15,883 bases of DNA. Origin: [Eubacterium] yurii subsp. margaretiae ATCC 43715. Lineage in GTDB: Bacteria; Bacillota; Clostridia; Peptostreptococcales; Filifactoraceae. Shown here one piece after another: positions 6,318 to 13,120 of this stretch. A program made the translations under genes and the position numbers. The notes under the pieces were generated by a model. It made no database searches and was not told the DNA's origin. It saw only the letters and a list, made by a program, of their open reading frames with translations. Position 1 is the first letter of the stretch, and each line of letters starts with the position of its first letter. The stretch spans positions 2,100,771 to 2,116,653 of the forward strand of contig GL405246.1 of NCBI GenBank assembly GCA_000146855.1, given 5' to 3'.

Positions 6318-6932
6318 ATGTTTGAACAAGTAAAATTAGACTATGATTTTAACGCTTTAGAGCCTTATATTGATACCCTAACTATGGAGACCCATTATGG
6401 AAAACATCACGCAACATATACTAAGAATTTTAATGAAGCTGTAGATAAGGCAGGACTTTCAAACAAGTCTATAGAGGAAATTCTTTCTTCTCTATCTTCT
6501 ATTTCTGATGAAAGTTTAAGGAATGCTTTACAGAATAATGGTGGCGGATATTATAACCATAATCTGTATTTTTCTATTATGAGTCCAAAAAAGGACACAA
6601 AACCTAACTTGTCTTTGGAAGAGGCTATTGAAAGAGACTTTGGTTCCTTGAATAAGTTAATAGAAACTTTGCAGAATTTGGCTATGGGACAGTTTGGTTC
6701 AGGTTGGGCATTCCTTTCTACAGATAAGGGAGGCAAGCTCTATGCCACAAAGGCTGCAAACCAGAATAATCCGCTTATGGAAGAAGGGCAACATACTCCT
6801 ATATTGGGTATTGATGTATGGGAACATGCCTACTATCTCAAATATAAGAACTTAAGAGGAGATTATGTAAAGAATTTCTTTGAGGTTCTGGATTGGGAAA
6901 AGGTAAGCGAAAACTACGAAAAATGCAAATAA
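6318..6932 (+). CDS. sodA: Superoxide dismutase, Fe/Mn family, Mn-type active-site residues
   Basis: The product is 204 aa, normal for the family, without a signal peptide, so it is cytoplasmic. It converts superoxide to oxygen and hydrogen peroxide. Metal ligands are H26 (in METHYGKHH), H81 (in YNHNLYF), D166 and H170 (in IDVWEHAYY). The outer-sphere pair looks manganese-like: glycine at 77 and glutamine at 149 (ANQNNPL), where iron enzymes usually have glutamine and alanine. AAAGGAGG precedes the start by about seven bases. Only 43 bases separate it from the CsbD gene and no strong promoter is visible there, so it is probably the last gene of the cluster. In an anaerobe it would protect against brief oxygen exposure. 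Confidence 0.95.
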   Translation: MFEQVKLDYDFNALEPYIDTLTMETHYGKHHATYTKNFNEAVDKAGLSNKSIEEILSSLSSISDESLRNALQNNGGGYYNHNLYFSIMSPKKDTKPNLSLEEAIERDFGSLNKLIETLQNLAMGQFGSGWAFLSTDKGGKLYATKAANQNNPLMEEGQHTPILGIDVWEHAYYLKYKNLRGDYVKNFFEVLDWEKVSENYEKCK

Positions 6933-7061
6933 TATCAAGTGAAAGAAAATATTAATTTTTTGCGGTAACGGAGTTTATCTTTGTAATTATCTTACAAAAA
7001 GAAGTTAATAATTTTAGGGACCAAGAGTTATAAAACCCTATTTATATAATTGAACATAACT

Positions 7062-7284
7062 CAACTTTCCCACATGAAAAACACATTGACTACATTGAAA
7101 TTTGAGCATATTTTAAAAGTATACTATTATACTTGACATAGTTTTTTCAATATTTTCATTTTTTTGACAAATATGCAAATTTCAATAAATATTATTCAGA
7201 AAATTGTGTGTCAAGTAGTGTATTATAAAATCAATTAACATTTATATTTCAACTAAAATTGAGATAATTTTAGTGGGAAAGTTG
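7062..7284. repeat. 223-bp element bounded by perfect 12-bp inverted repeats
   Basis: CAACTTTCCCAC (7062-7073) and GTGGGAAAGTTG (7273-7284) are exact reverse complements. Inside, nested pairs are visible: ACTAAAAT with ATTTTAGT (7252-7274), and the ACTTGACA region near 7130 with TGTCAAGT near 7209. The layout fits a MITE or an internally deleted insertion sequence; a structured RNA is the alternative. No flanking target duplication could be identified with confidence. Confidence 0.5.
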
Positions 7285-7302
7285 GGAATATAATAATTTG
7301 AT

Positions 7303-7335
7303 AAACAGTAAAGCAAAATAGCTTTGCTGTTTTTT
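7303..7335 (+). terminator. Intrinsic terminator upstream of the HTH regulator
   Basis: AAACAGTAAAGC (7303-7314) pairs with GCTTTGCTGTTT (7321-7332), with one wobble or mismatch, and leads into a run of T. It shares 32 identical bases with the terminator at 9664-9695 and its TTATTGCTCAAA tail with the one at 2811. It lies about 370 bases after sodA, so it may belong to a former gene. Confidence 0.75.
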
Positions 7336-7502
7336 ATTGCTCAAAATATGACCTTTATGCTAAAAATATAATAAATTATTAGAAAAAAATACAATTTATA
7401 TTTCAAAATCGTGGAAATACTAAAGATAACAAATGCTGAAACTTAATAGACAAATTGATACAAAAAAACAGAGAACTAACACAGGCTTAGAAATATAAAT
7501 TG

Positions 7503-7520
7503 TGTAAAGGAAACTTGACA
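7503..7520 (+). promoter_or_regulatory. Operator-like dyad 1 over the -35 of the HTH gene
   Basis: TGTAAAG-GAAA-CTTGACA forms an imperfect 7-4-7 dyad whose last six bases are the -35 TTGACA. An identical site except for the final base lies at 7549-7566, 46 bases downstream. This is the layout expected for an autorepressing small HTH protein. Confidence 0.6.
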
Positions 7521-7543
7521 AAGAATTAAATAAGTAATATAAT
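7515..7543 (+). promoter_or_regulatory. Perfect consensus sigma-A promoter for the HTH operon
   Basis: TTGACA (7515-7520) and TATAAT (7538-7543) are both perfect and separated by 17 bases. Transcription would begin near 7550, inside the second dyad. Confidence 0.88.
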
Positions 7544-7548
7544 GATAA

Positions 7549-7566
7549 TGTAAAGGAAACTTGACG
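7549..7566 (+). promoter_or_regulatory. Operator-like dyad 2 over the transcription start
   Basis: TGTAAAG-GAAA-CTTGACG repeats the site at 7503-7520 with one difference. It covers the predicted transcription start and ends next to the ribosome binding site AAAGGAG (7567-7573). Confidence 0.55.
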
Positions 7567-7577
7567 AAAGGAGAAAG

Positions 7578-7799
7578 ATGCATTTGAAAAATAAATTAGA
7601 TGAATTAAGAAAGCTTAAAGGCTTGACTCAAGAAGAATTTGCAAAAAAATTAAGAGTTTCAAGGCAAACTATTAGTGCCATAGAAAACGGTAAATACAAT
7701 CCATCTTTAGATTTAGCATTTGAGATAGCAATATATTTTAATAAGACAATAGAAGAAATATTTACTTACGAAAAGGAGGATAATCATGAAAAAAAATAA
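7578..7799 (+). CDS. Small XRE-family HTH transcriptional regulator
   Basis: The product is 73 aa and consists almost entirely of a Cro/CI-type helix-turn-helix. It reads LDELRKLKGLTQEEFAKKLR, then VSRQTISAIENGKYNPSLDL and FEIAIYFNKTIEEIFTYE. This is the short Firmicute subgroup that usually precedes a small membrane protein. It is expected to bind DNA as a dimer and repress its own operon. The paired dyads at 7503 and 7549 flank and overlap a consensus promoter and are the likely targets. The start follows AAAGGAG by four bases. Its last 14 bases overlap the membrane-protein gene, so the two are translationally coupled. Confidence 0.93.
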   Translation: MHLKNKLDELRKLKGLTQEEFAKKLRVSRQTISAIENGKYNPSLDLAFEIAIYFNKTIEEIFTYEKEDNHEKK

Positions 7800-8223
7800 T
7801 TTAATTTATGCTCTAATATATATTATATTTGCTGTAATATCTCTGTATATAGCTATTATTTATGACAATAAGATGTCCGGTATATTTTATGGCATGACTG
7901 GTGCTTTTGGAGGTTGTGGTATAGTTATAATAATTCGATATTTTTATTGGCAAAAGAATAAGGAAAAATATCAAGAAAAATTAGAAATCGAAAAAATTGA
8001 ACAGCAAGATGAATTAAAACAAAAACTCAGAGATAAGGCAGGAAATTATACTTATTGTATTGGAATGTTGATTATAACTCTGTCTATTATGGTTTATTCT
8101 GTACTTGGAGTTTTGAATATCACGGATACAAAGCATATAGTAATTTATTTAGGTGTATACTTAATTAGCCAAGTTTTTATTGGTATTATTGTATTTAATC
8201 ATCTACTTAAAAAATATGATTGA
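7786..8223 (+). CDS. Four-TM membrane protein, partner of the HTH regulator
   Basis: The product is 145 aa with hydrophobic segments at about residues 6-24, 31-51, 88-108 and 116-138, and a charged central helix (KNKEKYQEKLEIEKIEQQDE) that should form a cytoplasmic coiled segment. The start has AAGGAGG seven bases before it, inside the end of the regulator gene. Small integral membrane proteins encoded directly behind such regulators are common in Firmicutes, and their role is mostly unknown; sensing or membrane stress are possibilities. I cannot assign a named family with confidence. Confidence 0.82.
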   Translation: MKKNNLIYALIYIIFAVISLYIAIIYDNKMSGIFYGMTGAFGGCGIVIIIRYFYWQKNKEKYQEKLEIEKIEQQDELKQKLRDKAGNYTYCIGMLIITLSIMVYSVLGVLNITDTKHIVIYLGVYLISQVFIGIIVFNHLLKKYD

Positions 8224-8338
8224 TAATTTTCTAAAAAATATTCTCCTAAAAAGAGTAAATCATATCAAACTTTACTATTTTTATTCCAATACTATATATT
8301 TAGAGAGAAAACTTAGGACTTACAGGGGGGCGAATCAA

Positions 8339-8941
8339 GTGAAAAAGGCTGCTGTATATATACATGGTAAAGGTGGATCTATTGACGAGGCTCAACATTA
8401 TGAGAAATTTTTTAACGATGATTATGATCTTATAGCTTTTGATTATAAATCAGAATTTCCATGGGAAGCCAAGAAAGAATTCGAAAAATATTTTGCTGAT
8501 ATTTTTTCAAAATATAATAATATTCTATTGATTGCAAACAGTATTGGAGCTTATTTTTCCTTGATATCCTTATCAAAATTCCCTATCAAAAAAGCCCTGT
8601 TAATTTCACCTGTTGTAGATATGGAGAGTTTAATCTTAGATATGTTGAACAGAGAAAATATATCAGAAGAAGAACTCAGATTAAAGAAAGTAATTCGTAC
8701 TTCGTTTGATGAGACCTTATCTTGGGAATATCTTTCCTTTGTCAGGAGCAATCCTATAATATGGAATATACCAAGCACTATTCTTTATGGCAAAAACGAC
8801 AATATAACTACTTTTAAGACAATTATTGATTTTTCAGAAAAAATAAATGCGGATTTAACAGTTATGGAAAATGGAGAACATTGGTTTCATACAGAAGAAC
8901 AAATGCTTTTCTTGGATAATTGCTTTGAGAAATTTATCTAA
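8339..8941 (+). CDS. Small alpha/beta hydrolase (serine esterase-like)
   Basis: From a GTG start the product is 200 aa. It begins KKAAVYIHGKGGSIDEAQ, where HGKGG forms the oxyanion turn of alpha/beta hydrolases. The nucleophile is S68 in IANSIGA, a G-x-S-x-G elbow whose first glycine is alanine. The acid is D154 in LYGKNDN and the histidine is H181 in ENGEHWFH, all at the usual positions. The frame is open from 8180 inside the preceding gene, but AGGGGGG at 8324-8330, eight bases before the GTG, supports 8339. The substrate is unknown. It lies 115 bases after the membrane protein and may be the third gene of the regulator's operon. Confidence 0.87.
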   Translation: MKKAAVYIHGKGGSIDEAQHYEKFFNDDYDLIAFDYKSEFPWEAKKEFEKYFADIFSKYNNILLIANSIGAYFSLISLSKFPIKKALLISPVVDMESLILDMLNRENISEEELRLKKVIRTSFDETLSWEYLSFVRSNPIIWNIPSTILYGKNDNITTFKTIIDFSEKINADLTVMENGEHWFHTEEQMLFLDNCFEKFI

Positions 8942-9251
8942 AAATTTCAAGTTTGCAACAACAAAATCGCTTAATAAACATAGCATCATATAGAAAAGTC
9001 ATAAGTTCTTTACTGTTTTATATGCTCAAAATAAAATTTTCCTTACTAAAACATCAGAAAAAAACAAGCTTTTTCTTAAAATCATATAAATACTTAAATA
9101 AGTGGAACAAGTCATAAGTTTTAGAAACTATATACGACTTGTTACAAGAAACAAAAAAACATATAATCAAGATGCCTATAAAGCTAAACTTAAATATGCT
9201 GTAATATCATAATTAAAGAGCGAAAAAAACCGGAATTTAGCGAGGCAAATT
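8942..9251. other. Intergenic region with terminator debris and an inverted repeat
   Basis: No gene was found. CTTTACTGTTTTATATGCTCAAAATA-like sequence at about 9010-9032 matches the right half and tail of the terminator family, but the left arm is missing, so it looks decayed. AACAAGTC (9106-9113) pairs with GACTTGTT (9136-9143) in a hairpin without a T run. The promoter-like element at 9197-9205 closes the region. Confidence 0.4.
9197..9205 (+). promoter_or_regulatory. Extended -10 promoter (TGCTGTAAT)
   Basis: TGC followed by TGTAAT is one base from the TGCTATAAT core seen before other genes. The upstream TTAAATA and the downstream CCGGAATTTAGCGAGG also echo the leaders at 2291 and 4017. 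The ATG of the next gene is at 9252. Confidence 0.4.
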
Positions 9252-9623
9252 ATGAAAAAAAATCTTTTAATTACGGGGATAATCACATTAGTTTTATTGT
9301 TCTTACTTCTTCAAAATTGGGATGTTATTACTCAAAAGGGCAATCCATTTCCGTATTTAATTTCAGCCATAAAAATTTCCGAATCTACTCCATACATTAT
9401 GGTAAATAAAAATGAAGTAATCACAAAAGCAAACGATGAGAGCGCATTGATAAAAGACTATGAAGAGCAAATGAAACTTAAATTTAAAGAACAAGTAGGA
9501 AGTGGTTTTATCTTTACTGATGGTAAAAAGTACTACACAATTACATCAGAAATTTATTTGAGTATATATAGTATTTGGACTTTACCGGATGTACCGGGCA
9601 AACAATTTATTGGAAAACAGTAA
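9252..9623 (+). CDS. Uncharacterised small membrane-anchored or exported protein
   Basis: The product is 123 aa. MKKNLLITGI starts a single hydrophobic helix (about residues 4-21), without a lipobox cysteine and without a clear cleavage site, so it is probably anchored with the remainder outside. The outer part has a short charged helix (ALIKDYEEQMKLKFKEQ) and a C-terminal part rich in aromatic residues (KKYYTITSEIYLSIYSIW). The start has GCGAGG about nine bases before it. No family was recognised. It is a single-gene unit with its own promoter-like site and a terminator 40 bases after the stop. Confidence 0.72.
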   Translation: MKKNLLITGIITLVLLFLLLQNWDVITQKGNPFPYLISAIKISESTPYIMVNKNEVITKANDESALIKDYEEQMKLKFKEQVGSGFIFTDGKKYYTITSEIYLSIYSIWTLPDVPGKQFIGKQ

Positions 9624-9663
9624 GATAAATTCCTATTTATCTAATTGAATACTATAAGTTGAG

Positions 9664-9695
9664 AAACAGTAAAGCAAAATAGCTTTGCTGTTTTT
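9664..9695 (+). terminator. Intrinsic terminator after the small anchored protein gene
   Basis: AAACAGTAAAGC (9664-9675) pairs with GCTTTGCTGTTT (9682-9693) and runs into T. These 32 bases are identical to 7303-7334. It lies 40 bases after the stop at 9623. Confidence 0.82.
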
Positions 9696-9707
9696 CTTTA
9701 TTTAAAA

Positions 9708-9826
9708 GTGATACAAAAAAGCTTTTAAATCACCATGTAAATATTCTGCTTATGGATATCATACGATTTAAAAATAATCACCACACAAAATACTTTGCAT
9801 GTCTTTTTAAGCGGAGATTAGTATTA
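9708..9826 (+). repeat. Dispersed ~120-bp inverted-end repeat, copy 4
   Basis: It begins GTGATACAAAAAAGC, has CACCATGTAAATATTCTG and ends GCGGAGATTAGTATTA. Both ends fit the family, and the CCATGTAA-TATT segment is closest to the copy at 12331-12450. The middle is diverged. A 60-codon open frame at 9752 lies mostly inside it and is not believed to be a gene. Confidence 0.65.
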
Positions 9827-9935
9827 CATAATAGAGAATCAATAAAAAAGGCTTTTTATAAGCTGCCAACTCCAGCTTATAATATTGACTTAACAACTTG
9901 GGGAACTAAAGTGGGTAGAAAAAACAGCCTATAAG

Positions 9936-9944
9936 TGCTATAAT
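9936..9944 (+). promoter_or_regulatory. Extended -10 promoter upstream of the flavoprotein gene
   Basis: TGC followed by TATAAT (9939-9944), with a poor -35. The leader to the ATG at 10122 would be about 170 bases. It contains a 15-codon frame beginning with TTG at 10043, preceded by GGAG, which could be a leader peptide or chance. Confidence 0.4.
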
Positions 9945-10121
9945 ACTGTCAAATGTATAGTAATAATTTTACTTAATTAGTAGATAGATTTGTATATGCA
10001 TTTTCTTATATAACATTGATATTTTAATAATTGGAGTTAATATTGAAAAGTAAAATATCTATAGAGCAAATAGAATTTAGTATGAGATAAATTTTTGAAT
10101 AGAAGGAGGAAAAATCATTTT

Positions 10122-10811
10122 ATGAAAATAGTGATTATACATGGTCAAAATCACAAAGGCTCCACCTATCATGTATCAAGAATGCTTGCAGAAAAATTGG
10201 ATGGAGAAATAAAAGAGTTTTTTCTTCCTAAGGATTTTGACAAGTTTTGTATTGGCTGTTGTAATTGCTTTATAAAGGGAGAAAATACCTGTCCTCATTT
10301 CAAAGACTTAAAACCCATAACTACAGCTATTGATGAGTCGGATGTCATTATACTTGCAAGTCCGGTATATGTATTCCATGTAAGTGGAGCTATGAAGTCT
10401 TTTCTTGACCATTACGGATATAGATGGATGGTTCATAGACCAAATGAGACTATGTTTTCAAAGATAGCTGTTTGTATCTCTACAGCGTCAGGCTCAGGTA
10501 TGAAAAGCTCCAATAAAGATATGGCGGACAGTGCGTTTTTTTGGGGATGTGCCAAAATCTATAAGTTAGGTATTGCAGTTTGGGAGACTAATTGGCAAAG
10601 AGTAAGCGAAAAAATAAAAGCAAAGGCTGAAAAGAAAACAAGCTTTCTTTCAAATAAGATTAAAAGAAAGCATATTAAGATAAAACCAACTATTAAGACA
10701 AAATTATTTTTTTACATCATGAGAATGATTCAGAAAAAAGCTATAAACGAACTCGATAAAAAATATTGGTATGAAAAAGGCTGGCTTGCTAAAATCCGAC
10801 CATGGAAATAA
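10122..10811 (+). CDS. Flavodoxin-fold NAD(P)H-dependent reductase with an iron-sulfur-flavoprotein cysteine motif
   Basis: The product is 229 aa. The N terminus (IVIIHGQNHKGSTYHVSRML) is the FMN-phosphate loop of the flavodoxin-like fold, and SPVYVFHVSGAMKSFLDH is the second flavin-binding block. Between them CIGCCNCFIKGENTC places cysteines at 43, 46, 47, 49 and 57. C43, C46, C49 and C57 fit the CX2CX2CX4-7C pattern of iron-sulfur flavoproteins, so a [4Fe-4S] cluster next to FMN is plausible. After residue 170 there is a basic tail of about 60 aa (KIKRKHIKIKPTIKTK), longer than a bare flavodoxin domain. The ATG at 10122 lies 12 bases after AAGGAGG; a TTG at 10095 is in frame but upstream of that site. 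The MBL-fold gene follows after 65 bases. Confidence 0.85.
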   Translation: MKIVIIHGQNHKGSTYHVSRMLAEKLDGEIKEFFLPKDFDKFCIGCCNCFIKGENTCPHFKDLKPITTAIDESDVIILASPVYVFHVSGAMKSFLDHYGYRWMVHRPNETMFSKIAVCISTASGSGMKSSNKDMADSAFFWGCAKIYKLGIAVWETNWQRVSEKIKAKAEKKTSFLSNKIKRKHIKIKPTIKTKLFFYIMRMIQKKAINELDKKYWYEKGWLAKIRPWK

Positions 10812-10876
10812 TTTAAATAAATTTTACTTTGATAAGTCATTATATAAAGATAGCTTTGAATTATGGAGGTAGTAAA

Positions 10877-11512
10877 ATGTCTGAAATTCGTAGAATAAAT
10901 TGTGGAACAGGAAACTGCTATATAGTAACAAATGGTTCAAATGCTATATTGGTGGATACAGGGAGCAAAGAAAACATCAATGATGTAATTGCTGAATGCG
11001 ATAAATACGATATGAAACTTATCGTACTTACTCATGTGCATTTTGACCATGCTGAAAATGCCTCAGCCATATCGGAAAAATACAACATACCGGTAGCTAT
11101 ACATCCCTTAGATGAAGAGCTTTTTGACAGTTATGATAAGCAGGCACTTCATTCATATGGACTAATCGGGAAAATCATCCTTGCTCTATCAGTAAAAAAA
11201 CTTTCAAATATAAAAGTTGAAAAACCTAAGAATCTAATATTTGTTAAGGATAAAGACGAGCTTTCCAAGTATGGTGTAAATGCAACTATAATCGAGCTTC
11301 CAGGTCATACAAAGGGCTCAATAGGTGTAGATACAGGCGAAGAACTTATCGTTGGTGACGCCCTTGATAATTGGATTTTTCCTGCGACAGGACATTTATA
11401 CAATGATATAAATGAAATCAAGAAAACTGCTGAAAAAATCAAGACACTTGGCGAAAGAACTCTATATTATGGACATGGCAAGCCAAGTAATAACAGCTTT
11501 AAACTTTTGTAA
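10877..11512 (+). CDS. Metallo-beta-lactamase-fold hydrolase (glyoxalase II-like)
   Basis: The product is 211 aa, a compact MBL-fold hydrolase. The metal motif THVHFDH (H53, H55, D57, H58) is followed by H144 in LPGHTKGS, D161 in IVGDA and H200 in YYGHGKP, a complete binuclear zinc set. There is no signal peptide, so it is cytoplasmic. Such proteins hydrolyse thioesters, lactones or phosphoesters; the substrate cannot be told. The frame is open from 10829, but TGGAGGT at 10864-10870 fixes the ATG at 10877. It probably shares a transcript with the flavoprotein upstream. Together they are not a flavodiiron protein, whose MBL domain carries HxExD. Confidence 0.9.
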   Translation: MSEIRRINCGTGNCYIVTNGSNAILVDTGSKENINDVIAECDKYDMKLIVLTHVHFDHAENASAISEKYNIPVAIHPLDEELFDSYDKQALHSYGLIGKIILALSVKKLSNIKVEKPKNLIFVKDKDELSKYGVNATIIELPGHTKGSIGVDTGEELIVGDALDNWIFPATGHLYNDINEIKKTAEKIKTLGERTLYYGHGKPSNNSFKLL

Positions 11513-11658
11513 TAAAATATTTCTAACTTATAATAAAGACTCTAATCACTTCAAAAAAGTAAGGTGTATAATCTGAAAATATAATGGAAAATATAAGAGC
11601 AGCAAAATAACGTGGTATCAGCAAATAAAATTTATAATATGGGAGGTGTATTACAAAA

Positions 11659-12150
11659 TTGAAGAAGCGTATGAAAAATAAATTGGCTAATTTAGCCTTT
11701 GGAGAGTTAGTAGCTGTAGTGATATTTTGGATAAATTTCTTCTTATTCAAAAAATTTCTTATTGATACAAAAGCTCTAATTTTAATTTCAGCTCCCCTAT
11801 TTATTCTAAGCTTTATACTTGTTCAAGGTTCTATTTTTTGGTGCATTTTGATAAAAAGACTTTCAAATCCAAGTTTTGCTGTAGGTCTTACAGGCAAGAT
11901 TTACAATAAATTAAAGCTATTAAATCTAATTTTACTATTTGTAGTATTTTTGCTGATAGTGTTAAATTACAGTGCTTTTTCCATTATGCTTATCTCCCTT
12001 GCTATTTGGATATTTGCGGTCATAGAATGGGTAAATTATTATAAATTGCAATTATCGTACAGTATCAACCCGACTGTTTTATTTAGATATGTATTACAGA
12101 AAAAACTGAAAAAGAGCAAAATAGCAGAGGAAATTGAAAAATCCAGATAA
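11659..12150 (+). CDS. Uncharacterised four-TM membrane protein
   Basis: The product is 163 aa from a TTG start, or 159 aa from the ATG at 11671. GGGAGG at 11641-11646 is 12 bases before the TTG and too far from the ATG, so TTG is favoured. Four hydrophobic segments lie at about residues 12-31, 38-62, 86-105 and 107-126, with a basic C-terminal tail (QKKLKKSKIAEEIEKSR). A GLTGKIYNKLKLLN loop lies between the second and third. I do not recognise a family. It lies 146 bases after the MBL-fold gene without an obvious terminator between and faces fur tail to tail. Confidence 0.75.
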   Translation: MKKRMKNKLANLAFGELVAVVIFWINFFLFKKFLIDTKALILISAPLFILSFILVQGSIFWCILIKRLSNPSFAVGLTGKIYNKLKLLNLILLFVVFLLIVLNYSAFSIMLISLAIWIFAVIEWVNYYKLQLSYSINPTVLFRYVLQKKLKKSKIAEEIEKSR

Positions 12151-12473
12151 GTATAATATATAAATATATTATTTTGCTGTTTATATTAAGAGCTTATGTA
12201 AAGTAAAAGTTACATTATTATATGAGCTGAATTTTATCTATTAATTTAACAGCTATTACTTTTTAAATTATAATTAATATTAGCTATGGTATATATACTT
12301 TATACAAATAATCAACTTTAAAATTTATAGCTTATACTAAAAATCTTTTTACTTGCCATGTAAGTATTTTGATTATAAAGTTTATACAACTTAAAAGTAA
12401 TTCCAACATCAAATATTTTAAATGACTTTTTAAACTAAGATTAGTATTAGCGCTTTGTAATAAGTTCTTATTA
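12151..12473. other. Intergenic region between the membrane protein and fur
   Basis: No gene was found. TAATATATAAATATATTA near 12155 is an AT-only dyad followed by TTTTGCTGTTT, which recalls the right arm of the terminator family. TGTAA and TTACA around 12195-12213 form a weak hairpin. A dispersed-repeat copy lies at 12331-12450, just before the fur terminator. Confidence 0.35.
12331..12450 (+). repeat. Dispersed ~120-bp inverted-end repeat, copy 5
   Basis: It begins CTTATACTAAAAATC, has CCATGTAAGTATTTTGATTA and ends AAGATTAGTATTAG. Ends and left third fit the family; the middle differs and is closest to copy 4. Confidence 0.7.
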
Positions 12474-12511
12474 AAAAAGTGTCTGAAATATCGAAATTTC
12501 AGACACTTTTT
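12474..12511 (-). terminator. Strong bidirectional terminator after fur
   Basis: AAAAAGTGTCTGAAAT (12474-12489) pairs perfectly with ATTTCAGACACTTTTT (12496-12511) over a six-base loop. It lies 33 bases after the fur stop on the reverse strand and its A and T runs allow it to end transcription from both sides. Confidence 0.9.
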
Positions 12512-12544
12512 CATTACAATTTTCCTATTAACTTTTCTATTTTG

Positions 12545-13009
12545 TTATTTCATTTCCTTACTGCAATTACTGCAATATCCGTTGAATTTTACATCGTGAT
12601 TTTCCACGTCAAAGCCATATTTTTCCTTTATCACTTCTTCCAATTGGTCAAGCAAGTCTTCTTCAACTTCTATTATCTTAGAGCATTTCTTACATACCAA
12701 GTGATGGTGATTATGTCCATTTTTGTCCAAAGAAAGTTCGTATCTTACGCAACCGTCATCAAGGTTGAGCTTATTAGTATATCCAAGCTTGTCTAACACT
12801 TGCAAAGTTCTATACACAGTTGCAAGACCTATCTCAGGACATTCTTTTTTCACTATATCGTATATTTCTTCGCTGCTCATATGCTTTCCGTTAGCTGACA
12901 AAAGCACTTCTACAATATTTCTTCTTTGATGTGTAAGTTTAAATCCTTCATCCTTTAATTTTAATTTTAACTCTTCCAAATACGCTGTCTCGTCCACATT
13001 CCTAATCAT
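12545..13009 (-). CDS. fur: Fur-family metalloregulator, probably Fur
   Basis: The product is 154 aa, normal for the family. A winged helix (FKLTHQRRNIVEVLL, then GLATVYRTLQVLDKLG) is followed by a dimer and metal domain. It has GHNHHHLVCKKCSKII (H101-H103, C106, C109) and HDVKFNGYCSNC (C146, C149). The two CxxC pairs are the structural zinc site and the HHH cluster is more typical of Fur than PerR or Zur. The repressor uses iron(II) to silence uptake genes. GAGAAGGTG precedes the start. A consensus promoter with a Fur-box-like palindrome just upstream suggests autoregulation. No iron-uptake gene is in the window. Confidence 0.93.
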   Translation of the reverse strand: MIRNVDETAYLEELKLKLKDEGFKLTHQRRNIVEVLLSANGKHMSSEEIYDIVKKECPEIGLATVYRTLQVLDKLGYTNKLNLDDGCVRYELSLDKNGHNHHHLVCKKCSKIIEVEEDLLDQLEEVIKEKYGFDVENHDVKFNGYCSNCSKEMK

Positions 13010-13120
13010 TTGTTCACCTTCTCAATTTCATTTACACTGTAACATAAACTACGGAGTTTATTACCTGATACATACTTTCATCCGTAAATTAATAAATACA
13101 ACATTATCAATAGAAAATCA

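Larger units (their letters stand above)
6933..7577. other. Long intergenic region between sodA and the HTH regulator
   Basis: These 645 bases lack a gene. No clear T-rich terminator follows sodA directly. From 7062 to 7284 lies an element bounded by 12-bp inverted repeats, followed by the terminator at 7303-7335. The end of the region holds the regulator's promoter and two dyad sites. A 20-codon ATG frame at 7074 inside the bounded element is too short to call. Confidence 0.5.

Noticed and set aside
9752..9934. 60-codon plus-strand open frame
   Set aside because: It starts inside a repeat copy, has no ribosome binding site and overlaps the next promoter; the protein shows no family features.
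10043..10090. Leader peptide of 15 codons before the flavoprotein
   Set aside because: It has only a TTG start, a weak ribosome binding site and no attenuator hairpin; chance is as likely.
10122..11512. Split flavodiiron protein
   Set aside because: The MBL-fold protein carries the HxHxDH zinc motif and not the HxExD di-iron motif, and the flavoprotein is of the reductase type.
12479..12796. 105-codon plus-strand frame opposite fur
   Set aside because: It is antisense to a certain fur gene and starts inside the terminator hairpin; its hydrophobic sequence is a by-product of the opposite strand.
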